A DNA stretch of 8,719 nucleotides, from positions 1-8,719 of the forward strand of contig JAGBQU010000165.1 in assembly GCA_017632755.1 (NCBI GenBank), given 5' to 3'. This document shows, piece after piece, positions 1 to 6,724 of this stretch. Source of the DNA: Lachnospiraceae bacterium (GTDB taxonomy: Bacteria; Bacillota_A; Clostridia; Lachnospirales; Lachnospiraceae). Position numbers and translations under genes: made by a program. Positions within the stretch are counted from its first letter, which is position 1; the number at the start of each line of letters is the position of its first letter. The notes beneath the pieces were generated by a model. The model ran no database searches. It was not told where the DNA came from and worked only from the letters and a program-made list of their open reading frames with translations.

Positions 1-101
1 TTAAACAGTGTTTCCTTGATCCGGTCCGTCGTCGGTCTGGTATCCGTCCCATCCGGTGTCACCAGCCTTAAGCTTCTGGCGCTCCCTGCAATCACTCTCA
101 T
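1..101 (-). CDS. rsmD: 16S rRNA (guanine(966)-N2)-methyltransferase RsmD, N-terminal fragment (3' part outside window)
   Basis: RsmD transfers a methyl group from S-adenosylmethionine to N2 of G966 in 16S rRNA during 30S assembly. The window holds only 33 complete codons plus two bases. The translated start reads MRVIAGSARSLRLVTPDGTD and continues with TRPTTDRIKETLF. This is the typical RsmD opening, with the family-typical RVIAG, LVTP and TRPTTDR(I/V)(K/R)E blocks. The SAM-binding core and the NPPY catalytic motif lie beyond the window and cannot be checked. The ATG at 101-99 is preceded by a strong ribosome site, AAAGGAGGTT (114-105), at suitable spacing, which fixes the start. The gene begins 31 bases after the parC stop with no visible promoter between them, so it is probably co-transcribed with parE-parC. 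It is short here only because the window ends. Confidence 0.9.
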   Translation of the reverse strand, partial: MRVIAGSARSLRLVTPDGTDTRPTTDRIKETLF

Positions 102-122
102 GGCAACCTCCTTTATTTTCCG

Positions 123-144
123 GTACGGGTTTTTACACCCGTAC
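123..144 (-). other. Perfect 8-bp hairpin spanning the parC stop codon, just upstream of the rsmD ribosome site
   Basis: GTACGGGT (123-130) and ACCCGTAC (137-144) are exact reverse complements around a 6-base loop. In the minus-strand transcript the loop reads GUAAAA and contains the parC UAA stop. The hairpin ends 8 bases before the rsmD Shine-Dalgarno sequence. No U-run follows in the transcript direction, so it does not look like an intrinsic terminator. A role in mRNA stability, processing or parC-rsmD coupling is inference. Confidence 0.5.
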
Positions 145-2370
145 TTTCACACCTTTCGTATCTCGTTTTCCGAGCTTTAATTTATTCAGCTCGATCATCT
201 TGCCCTTATATTCGATGGTCAAATCATCCGTATTCTTTGTGAAATACACATTCTCGACCTCGTCACCCGCAGAGAGTTTCATTCCTCTCACACCGACAGC
301 CCCCTTCTTTTTCTCCGGGATCTCATCGATCGCGAAGCGCAAAAAGAGGCCATCCCTCGTCTGCAGGATCATATTCTTTTGCTCGTCATAGACAGCCACG
401 CTGACAACCTGATCGTCGTCTAAGAGCTTGGTAGCCGCCACGGTCTTCTTTGCCACATCAAACTCACCGCCGTCCACGATCTTAAGCATGGACTGTCTGG
501 TTGCAAAGATGATACGGTAGAGATTGAGACTCGTCTGGCTGGTCGCAAACACGATCCTCTCCTTTGCCGAATCATAGTTACTGATATTATCCACCGGAAC
601 TCCTTTGTCACGGAATTTACCAAAAGGCATTTCCGATGCCTTGATCGTGTGGAGTTGTCCGGCATCCGTAAACAGACAGATCTTTCCCGTATTTTTGAGC
701 GGGAATACAAATCTGTTCTCCAGGAGCGCTGCATCCTTATTGCGCTCAAAGGTCTGCGTATCGATCGTCTTAACATATCCGAACTGATCGATCAGGCAAT
801 AGATCTCCATCTCCTCCTGTTTCTTTTCCTCAAAGACCGCCTCGGCCACATTGTCTATCACGGTGCGACGTTTGCATCCGAATTCCTTTTTGATGGCATC
901 GAGTTCATTCATGATCACCTGTGCCATGGAATCCCGTCTGGCCAGAATGTCCTCATAGCGGTAAATATTTGCCATCGTCTCCTCATGCTCCTTGATCAGG
1001 GCTTCGATCTCAAGACCGATCAATTTATACAGGCGCATCTCCAATATCGCATTTGCCTGATTCTCACTGAAACGAAGCTGGGCAGCCATGATCGCAGAGC
1101 CCTTGGATTTAAACTTAATGCCGTCCGTCTCACCGTTTACCAGACAAGCCTTTGCCATCGCTCTGTCACGCGAACCTCTCAGGATCTCGATGATCAGATC
1201 GATCACATTGCAGGCCTTGATCAACCCCTCCTGGATCTCCTTTCTGGCAAGCTCCTTATCGAGTAGCGTCTGATACTTTCTGGTGGCCACCTCAAACTGA
1301 AAATCCACGCAGTTTTTAAGAATCGCCTTAAGCCCCATCGTCTCCGGTCTTCCGCCGGCCACGGCGAGCATGTTCACGCCAAAGGTATCCTCCAGCCTTG
1401 TCTTTTTATAGAGCATATTTATGAAATTATCCGCATCCGCATCTTTTTTCAGCTCAATGATGATACGGATCCCCTCCTTGGAGGACTGGTTGGAAATATC
1501 CACGATATCCGTCGTCTTTTTGCTCTCCTGAAGATTTGCGACATCCAGAAGGAATTTGGCAATATTGGCTCCGATCATGGTATAGGGGATCTCGGAGATA
1601 ACGACATTGCATTTGCCGCCCTTTCCCTTCTCGATCTCCACTTTTCCCCTGATCTTGATCTTACCGCTTCCCGATTCATAGATCGCGAGAAGTTCTTCCT
1701 TGTTGCAGACCACCCCGCCCGTAGGGAAATCCGGTCCCTTGATATATCGCATCAATTCCCTTGTGGAGATGTCCGGATCCTTCATATATGCCTTGGTTGC
1801 ATCGATCACCTCTCCGAGATTATGGGGAGGTATGCTCGTTGCCATGCCGACCGCGATTCCCTCCGCGCCGTTTACCAGGAGATTCGGGAATTTCACGGGA
1901 AGAACCACAGGTTCCTTCTCTGTCTCATCAAAGTTCGGCTGAAAATCGACCACATCCTTGTCCAGATCGGCCAGGAATGCCTCCTGTGTCACCTTCTCCA
2001 GCCTTGCCTCCGTATATCGCATCGCTGCCGCGCCGTCCCCTTCGATCGAGCCGAAGTTGCCGTGTCCGTCGATCAGCGGCAGACCCTTCTTAGAATCCTG
2101 TGTCATAACGACAAGTGCCTCATAGATGGAACTGTCGCCGTGGGGATGGTATTTACCCATCGTATCACCCACGATACGCGCACTCTTTCGATAAGGTCTG
2201 TCATAGCGGATACCAAGCTCATGCATGTCATAAAGCGTTCTTCTTTGCACCGGCTTTAGACCATCGCGTACGTCCGGAAGCGCTCTTGCGATGATAACGC
2301 TCATGGCGTAATCGATGTATGATTTTTCCATAATATCCGAATATTCGGTTTTGATGATCCTTTCATCCAT
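133..2370 (-). CDS. parC: DNA topoisomerase IV subunit A (ParC/GyrA-like type IIA topoisomerase)
   Basis: This is the breakage-reunion subunit of a type IIA topoisomerase. With ParE it forms an A2B2 enzyme that passes one duplex through another, mainly to decatenate daughter chromosomes. It has 745 residues, near the usual ParC length (about 750-800) and shorter than most GyrA. Visible elements are the N-terminal [21 protein letters not shown] block, the winged-helix motif [10 protein letters not shown] (residues 72-81), the active-site tyrosine Tyr119 in [10 protein letters not shown], and a C-terminal beta-pinwheel of about five degenerate repeats (roughly 520-745). No canonical GyrA box (QRRGGKG) is seen, which favours ParC over GyrA. 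The quinolone-region residues are Ser80 and Glu84, the sensitive-type pair. The ATG follows AGGAGGAA (2385-2378) by a normal distance; that ribosome site overlaps the parE stop, so translation is probably coupled. A second gyrase-like pair cannot be excluded without phylogeny. Confidence 0.88.
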   Translation of the reverse strand: MDERIIKTEYSDIMEKSYIDYAMSVIIARALPDVRDGLKPVQRRTLYDMHELGIRYDRPYRKSARIVGDTMGKYHPHGDSSIYEALVVMTQDSKKGLPLIDGHGNFGSIEGDGAAAMRYTEARLEKVTQEAFLADLDKDVVDFQPNFDETEKEPVVLPVKFPNLLVNGAEGIAVGMATSIPPHNLGEVIDATKAYMKDPDISTRELMRYIKGPDFPTGGVVCNKEELLAIYESGSGKIKIRGKVEIEKGKGGKCNVVISEIPYTMIGANIAKFLLDVANLQESKKTTDIVDISNQSSKEGIRIIIELKKDADADNFINMLYKKTRLEDTFGVNMLAVAGGRPETMGLKAILKNCVDFQFEVATRKYQTLLDKELARKEIQEGLIKACNVIDLIIEILRGSRDRAMAKACLVNGETDGIKFKSKGSAIMAAQLRFSENQANAILEMRLYKLIGLEIEALIKEHEETMANIYRYEDILARRDSMAQVIMNELDAIKKEFGCKRRTVIDNVAEAVFEEKKQEEMEIYCLIDQFGYVKTIDTQTFERNKDAALLENRFVFPLKNTGKICLFTDAGQLHTIKASEMPFGKFRDKGVPVDNISNYDSAKERIVFATSQTSLNLYRIIFATRQSMLKIVDGGEFDVAKKTVAATKLLDDDQVVSVAVYDEQKNMILQTRDGLFLRFAIDEIPEKKKGAVGVRGMKLSAGDEVENVYFTKNTDDLTIEYKGKMIELNKLKLGKRDTKGVKVRV

Positions 2371-2383
2371 CGCCTGCTTCCTC

Positions 2384-4306
2384 CTATACGTCTAATTCTG
2401 CTTCGCGAGCGCGTTCGTAGATAAACGCCTTGCGAGGCGGGACATCCGTGCCCATGAGCATCTCCGTGACCTGCGATGCCAGACGGCTGTCCTCGATCTC
2501 CACCTGCTTTAACACCCTTGTCTCGGGATTGAGTGTGGTCTCCCACAGCTGCGTCGCATCCATTTCTCCCAGACCCTTATATCTTTGCAGGGTAAAAGCA
2601 CCCTTATGTGTCCTGCGGTATCTCTCAAGCGCCTTGTCATCGTACAGATACTCTTCTTTGCCCTTGGCAGGCATTGCCTTATAGAGCGGCGGCATAGCGA
2701 TATACACATGCCCCTCCTGGATCAGCTCCGGCATAAAGCGGTAAAACAGGGTCAAAAGCAGTGTGCTGATATGCGCACCGTCCACATCGGCATCTGCCAT
2801 GATGATGATCTTGTCGTATCTCAGTTTACTGATGTCAAAGTCGTTGCCAAACCCTTCTGAAAAGCCACATCCAAAGGCATTGATCATCGTCTTGATCTCC
2901 GCATTTGCAAGCACTTTGTCAATGCTGGCCTTCTCCACATTCAAGATCTTTCCGCGGATCGGAAGGATCGCCTGATACATGCGGTTGCGCGCGGTTTTGG
3001 CACTTCCGCCCGCCGAATCACCCTCGACGATAAAGATCTCGCACTTAGAGGCATCCTTCGAGACACAGTTTGCCAGCTTGCCGTTTGAGTCAAAAGAGTA
3101 TTTGGGCTTTGATAAGAGATTGGTTCTGGCCTTTTCCTCGGATTTTCGTATCTTTGCAGCCTTCTCCGCGCAACCGATCACGGATTTGAGGATCTCCAGA
3201 TTGCGGTCAAAGAAACGGACGATCTCATCTCCGGTGACCTTGCTGACTGCCTTTGCCGCATCCTGGTTGTCCAGCTTTGTCTTGGTCTGCCCTTCAAAAC
3301 GCGGATCCGGGTGCTTGACGGAAATAACGGCCGTCATTCCGTTTCTGACGTCCGGTCCCGTAAAATTGGCATCCTTATCCTTTAAGATGCCAAGCTGCCT
3401 TGCGTAATTGTTGATAACGGTCGTAAACATCGTCTTAAATCCTGTCAGATGTGTGCCGCCCTCCGCATTATAGATATTATTACAAAATCCGAGCACGATC
3501 TCGTGGAACTCGTTGACATACTGGAATGCCACCTCAACTTCCACACCCTCCGATTCTCCTTTAAAATATATGACATCGTGAACTGTCTCCTGAGATTTGT
3601 TCAGATCCTTGATAAAACCGATGATGCCATCCGGTTCATGAAAGGTTTCCTTCTTGATCTCATCTCCTCTGCGATCCTCAAATTCGATCGTCAGCTCCGG
3701 ATTGAGATAAGCCGTCTCATGCAGACGACTCTTGATCTCGGAAGACTTAAACCGTGTTTTTTCAAAAATCGTATCATCCGGGAGAAAATTGATCGTCGTA
3801 CCGGTCTCCCTGGTCTTTCCGACCACCGGTAAAAGTCCGTCTATCAGCTCTGTTGTCGGGACTCCGCGCTCATAGCTGTCCTCATAGATAAACCCGTTTT
3901 TCTTGACTCTGACGGTCAATGACGTGGAGAGCGCATTTACGACCGAGGAACCCACACCATGCAGTCCGCCGCTTGTCTTGTATGCCGTGTTGTCAAACTT
4001 ACCTCCGGCATGGAGCGTCGTAAATACCAGTCGTTCCGCTCTGATCCCTTGTTCATGCATTTCCACGGGAATGCCTCGTCCATTGTCCGAGATCGTTGCA
4101 GAGCCGTCTCCCTCCAGGATCACTCTGATCAAGGAACAATGCCCTGCGAGATGCTCATCCACAGAATTATCTACGATCTCATAGATCAAATGGTTTAATC
4201 CCTTTGTCGAGACGCTTCCGATATACATTCCCGGTCTGACACGGACTGCCTCGAGTCCCTCCAGCACCGTGATATTCGACGCGTCATATACCGCATTATC
4301 CGCCAT
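2384..4306 (-). CDS. parE: DNA topoisomerase IV subunit B (ParE/GyrB-like type IIA topoisomerase ATPase)
   Basis: This is the ATPase and Toprim subunit that partners the A subunit encoded 13 bases downstream. The protein has 640 residues from the chosen start, the usual length for Gram-positive GyrB/ParE. The GHKL ATPase domain is at about 1-220, with Glu43 and Asn47 in YEIVDNSVDEHLAG, DNGRGIP (74-80) and the ATP-lid motif GGLHGVGSS (113-121). The transducer domain carries the QTK loop at 340-342. The Toprim domain shows EGDSAGGSA (428-436) and the metal site DADVDG (505-510). The C-terminal block has LQRYKGLGEMDA (573-584). The frame is open to 4483, but the ATG at 4306 has a good ribosome site and begins the family-typical MADNAVYDASNITVLEGLEAVRVRPGMYIG. 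An extended -10 promoter lies about 130 bases upstream. Assignment to ParE rather than a second GyrB rests on the partner lacking a GyrA box and on the location away from a dnaA-recF context. Confidence 0.87.
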   Translation of the reverse strand: MADNAVYDASNITVLEGLEAVRVRPGMYIGSVSTKGLNHLIYEIVDNSVDEHLAGHCSLIRVILEGDGSATISDNGRGIPVEMHEQGIRAERLVFTTLHAGGKFDNTAYKTSGGLHGVGSSVVNALSTSLTVRVKKNGFIYEDSYERGVPTTELIDGLLPVVGKTRETGTTINFLPDDTIFEKTRFKSSEIKSRLHETAYLNPELTIEFEDRRGDEIKKETFHEPDGIIGFIKDLNKSQETVHDVIYFKGESEGVEVEVAFQYVNEFHEIVLGFCNNIYNAEGGTHLTGFKTMFTTVINNYARQLGILKDKDANFTGPDVRNGMTAVISVKHPDPRFEGQTKTKLDNQDAAKAVSKVTGDEIVRFFDRNLEILKSVIGCAEKAAKIRKSEEKARTNLLSKPKYSFDSNGKLANCVSKDASKCEIFIVEGDSAGGSAKTARNRMYQAILPIRGKILNVEKASIDKVLANAEIKTMINAFGCGFSEGFGNDFDISKLRYDKIIIMADADVDGAHISTLLLTLFYRFMPELIQEGHVYIAMPPLYKAMPAKGKEEYLYDDKALERYRRTHKGAFTLQRYKGLGEMDATQLWETTLNPETRVLKQVEIEDSRLASQVTEMLMGTDVPPRKAFIYERAREAELDV

Positions 4307-4310
4307 ACAT

Positions 4311-4317
4311 ACCTCCC
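4311..4317 (-). promoter_or_regulatory. Ribosome binding site that sets the parE start
   Basis: The minus strand reads GGGAGGT, then four bases, then the ATG at 4306-4304. The GGAGG core is five bases from the start codon. This site supports the 640-residue ParE over the longer open frame that begins at 4483. A second ATG at 4310-4308 is out of frame. Confidence 0.75.
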
Positions 4318-4363
4318 AATATATCTTTTCGGATGTCACCATCCATTTATCTTCTATCATTCG

Positions 4364-4431
4364 CCACCGCAATTCCACTACTTTCGTCCAAAAAACACGC
4401 ATTTCTCCTCTGTGTGGATCACTTGCGGTGA
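4364..4431 (-). other. Long imperfect inverted repeat in the predicted parE 5' leader
   Basis: In the minus-strand RNA, CACCGCAA (4430-4423) pairs exactly with TTGCGGTG (4372-4365), and after a small asymmetric internal loop TCCAC (4418-4414) pairs with GTGGA (4378-4374). A U·G pair can close the base (4431/4364). This gives about 13 Watson-Crick pairs enclosing a 35-base loop. The structure would lie within a few bases of the predicted transcript 5' end. Its loop carries a GAGGAG sequence and an ATG in frame with parE. No known riboswitch family was recognised. A regulatory role is inference. Confidence 0.45.
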
Positions 4432-4442
4432 AATCCTTGACT

Positions 4443-4453
4443 ATTATAGCATA
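4443..4453 (-). promoter_or_regulatory. Extended -10 promoter for parE-parC-rsmD
   Basis: The minus strand reads TATGCTATAAT at 4453-4443. This is an exact match to the extended -10 pattern TRTGnTATAAT of sigma-A/sigma-70 promoters. No good -35 hexamer sits 16-18 bases upstream, where the DNA is a T-rich tract (TTTCTT-like), as is tolerated at extended -10 promoters. The predicted start of transcription is near 4436, giving a leader of about 130 bases before the parE ATG. Confidence 0.65.
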
Positions 4454-4495
4454 ACCCTCACGTAAAAAGAAAGAAAAAGACATGTTATTCTTTTC

Positions 4496-6553
4496 TTATA
4501 AAACTTTTCGATAGTCACGTGAAGAAAGGATCTCCAGATTCCGTTTGATGATCTCATGCTCCTGCTTTTCCAACAGCCTGTCCTCTGCCAGAAGCGCTTT
4601 GACATCACCCGAAGCCTGCATCAACATCGCAGAATCGTCATAGATATCCGCAAAGCGGAAAGAGAACTCCCCACTCTGCATAACTCCCAGCATATCGCCG
4701 GGACCTCGCAGCTTCAGGTCCTCATTTGCAACGTAAAAACCATCATTGGAATGATTCAGGATGTCCAGCCGCTTTTTGGATGCCTCGCTCCCCTTCGTAT
4801 CCACAAAAATACAATAGGACTGATCCTTGCCCCGTCCCACGCGTCCTCTGATCTGGTGCAGGGCCGCAAGTCCGAAACGATCCGCATTTTCCACCATCAT
4901 GACCGTCGCATTCGGCACATTGATGCCGACCTCGATCACAGTGGTGGAAACCAGTACATCGACCAGGCCACTTGCGAAGCGGTCCATGATGTCGTTTTTT
5001 TCCTTCGGACGCATTTTGCCGTGCAAATGCGCCACGCGCACCTGATCCCCGTATTTTTCCTCCAAAAGTTCACTGTAATCCTTAACGTTCTCCAGGTCCT
5101 CCATGATCCCGCTCTCCACCATGGGACAGATCACATAAGCCTGGTGACCTTTTTTTACCTGCTCCAGAATAAATCTGTGTGCCGTTTCCCGATATCCGGT
5201 GCCGACAACACAATTCTTGATCGGGAGTCTTCCTCCCGGGAGCTCGGAGATGGTCGAGACCGCCAGATTTCCATAGAGCACGATCGCCAAAGAACGCGGG
5301 ATCGGCGTGGCACTCATGACGATCGTATGCACACTCTTTCCTTTTCCGGTGAGTTTTTCTCTCTGTGCGACTCCGAAGCGATGCTGTTCGTCCGTGACGA
5401 CGAGCGCAAGGTTTTGGAAGGTCACATTGTCCTCCAAAAGGGCATGTGTACCGATGATCAGATTATATCTGCCCTCTTCGATTCCCTCTTTGTTCATTCT
5501 TTTTTGCCCGGCAGGTACCGAACCGGTGAGCAAAACCGGACGAAACGGAAGTTCATAGCGTTTTGTCATGGCCATGATCTCCTCAAAATGTTGCACGGCA
5601 AGCACTTCGGTCGGTGCCATAAAAGCACCCTGATATCCGTTTGCGATACAAAGCAACAGGCACAAAACAGCCACGATCGTCTTGCCGGAGCCCACATCCC
5701 CCTGGATCAGCCGATTGACCGTCACGCCTTCGGTGCACATTTGCTGTGCGATCTCATCAAAGACCTTTTTCTGGGAATCCGTCAGCCGATACGGAAGCTG
5801 TTCGATCAGCCTTTTGGTATCTGCCACCTCCATCATCGGATTCGTGTTTTTCTCCATGGAGAGCTGCTCTTTTAAGAGATTCATCGAAAGAAGGAAATAG
5901 AAAAACTCCTCATAAGCCAGCCTCTTTTTGGCGAGCAGGAGCTGCTCTTTGTCCTTTGGCATATGGATGATGCGAAGTGCCTCCAGATGCGAGGAAAATC
6001 CAAGCTTCTTTACTGTCTCCTCGGGCAGGATCTCCGGCGGTTCCTGCAATTCCTTTAAAGATCTGCGTATATATTTTGTGAGCGCATCGTTGGAGATCCC
6101 TTTTGTCTTTGCATACACCGGTTGCAGCTGCTTAAGCTTTTCGGCATACAATTCCGGTTTGTGGATCGTGGGCTGATCCATACAGAGACTGTCCCCCTTG
6201 CGATAGACATTTCCGACAAAGACATAGGATGCGCCCTTTTTGATCGCCTTGGACATATATGGCATATTAAAGATCGTGATGCGAATGCGGTTATCCGGAT
6301 CGCCGGCATAAAACCGTAGCATAGAAAGGCGCTTAAGCCGCAGAAGTTCCGGGGTCGTAAGCACCATCCCGATCATTGCATTCTTTTCATTTTCGCTCAC
6401 ACTGCCGGCCGGCAGGGCATCCGAAAAGACCTCATAATCTCTCGGCAGATGATGGATCAGATCGTCGATCGTGCGGATCTGCAATTTGTCCAAAAGCTTC
6501 GCATTCTTTTCTCCGATCCCTTTTAACGTCGTAACTTCATCCAAAAGCTGCAT
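4496..6553 (-). CDS. recG: ATP-dependent DNA helicase RecG
   Basis: RecG is a monomeric double-stranded DNA translocase that reverses stalled replication forks and processes branched recombination intermediates in the cytoplasm. The 685-residue product matches the usual length (E. coli RecG has 693). An N-terminal wedge/OB region occupies about residues 1-240, opening with a helix-hairpin-helix-like LKGIGEKNAKLLDKL. The helicase core shows Walker A GDVGSGKT (285-292), APTEVLA (313-319), the DEQH box in DEQHRFGV (388-395), SATPIPR (414-420), TTVIEVGINVPNA (537-549) and QIRGRVGRG (567-575). The C-terminal segment has EDLKLRGPGDMLGVMQSG, typical of RecG. The ATG at 6553 follows GGAGGAG (6568-6562) with eight bases between. 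The gene follows the fakA-like gene by 171 bases, an order known from Firmicutes, and precedes the topoisomerase genes. No frameshift or missing motif was seen. Confidence 0.96.
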   Translation of the reverse strand: MQLLDEVTTLKGIGEKNAKLLDKLQIRTIDDLIHHLPRDYEVFSDALPAGSVSENEKNAMIGMVLTTPELLRLKRLSMLRFYAGDPDNRIRITIFNMPYMSKAIKKGASYVFVGNVYRKGDSLCMDQPTIHKPELYAEKLKQLQPVYAKTKGISNDALTKYIRRSLKELQEPPEILPEETVKKLGFSSHLEALRIIHMPKDKEQLLLAKKRLAYEEFFYFLLSMNLLKEQLSMEKNTNPMMEVADTKRLIEQLPYRLTDSQKKVFDEIAQQMCTEGVTVNRLIQGDVGSGKTIVAVLCLLLCIANGYQGAFMAPTEVLAVQHFEEIMAMTKRYELPFRPVLLTGSVPAGQKRMNKEGIEEGRYNLIIGTHALLEDNVTFQNLALVVTDEQHRFGVAQREKLTGKGKSVHTIVMSATPIPRSLAIVLYGNLAVSTISELPGGRLPIKNCVVGTGYRETAHRFILEQVKKGHQAYVICPMVESGIMEDLENVKDYSELLEEKYGDQVRVAHLHGKMRPKEKNDIMDRFASGLVDVLVSTTVIEVGINVPNATVMMVENADRFGLAALHQIRGRVGRGKDQSYCIFVDTKGSEASKKRLDILNHSNDGFYVANEDLKLRGPGDMLGVMQSGEFSFRFADIYDDSAMLMQASGDVKALLAEDRLLEKQEHEIIKRNLEILSSRDYRKVL

Positions 6554-6649
6554 CCCGGCGACTCCTCCCTCCTGCCTGTATCAAGGCTGACGCATGATCA
6601 TCTCAGGGTGTTTGCCTGCCCCCAAAAAGGTTTCAGACAATACGGACAA

Positions 6650-6687
6650 AGGTTCTGTCGGTATAATCCGGCAGAACCTCTCTTTTT
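6650..6687. terminator. Terminator-like hairpin between fakA and recG, better formed in the plus direction
   Basis: AGGTTCTGTCGG (6650-6661) and CCGGCAGAACCT (6668-6679) form a stem around the loop TATAAT. In plus-strand RNA all 12 positions pair (one U·G) and CTCTTTTTCCC follows, resembling an intrinsic terminator. In minus-strand RNA, the direction of the genes, one A·C mismatch interrupts the stem and the tail is only CCUUUGUCC. It may therefore be a weak or partial terminator after fakA, or a block to antisense transcription. Which of these applies cannot be told from sequence alone. Confidence 0.4.
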
Positions 6688-6724
6688 CCCTTCTATCTGG
6701 TAAAATATGCACTGCAAAACATTT

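Noticed and set aside
2600..3800. Possible quinolone-resistance changes in the topoisomerase subunits
   Set aside because: ParC has Ser80 and Glu84, and the B subunit has the normal EGDSAGGSA and an LP(I/L)RGK motif with Arg, which is common in Gram-positive enzymes. No resistance substitution is evident.
4464..4497. Possible recG terminator: AAGAAAAGA pairing with TCTTTTTCTT, followed by TCTTTTT on the minus strand
   Set aside because: The stem is almost all A-U, needs a bulged base and begins in the recG stop codon. It is too weak to call, though some termination here before the parE promoter is possible.
4556..5875. A 439-codon plus-strand open frame opposite recG
   Set aside because: It lies wholly within the antisense of a well-supported recG, its His- and Gln-rich translation resembles no protein I know, and it has no plausible conserved domain. 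It is a shadow frame.
6662..6667. TATAAT on the plus strand as a promoter -10 box
   Set aside because: It forms the loop of the hairpin at 6650-6679, lacks a -35 hexamer or TG extension, and no plus-strand gene follows.
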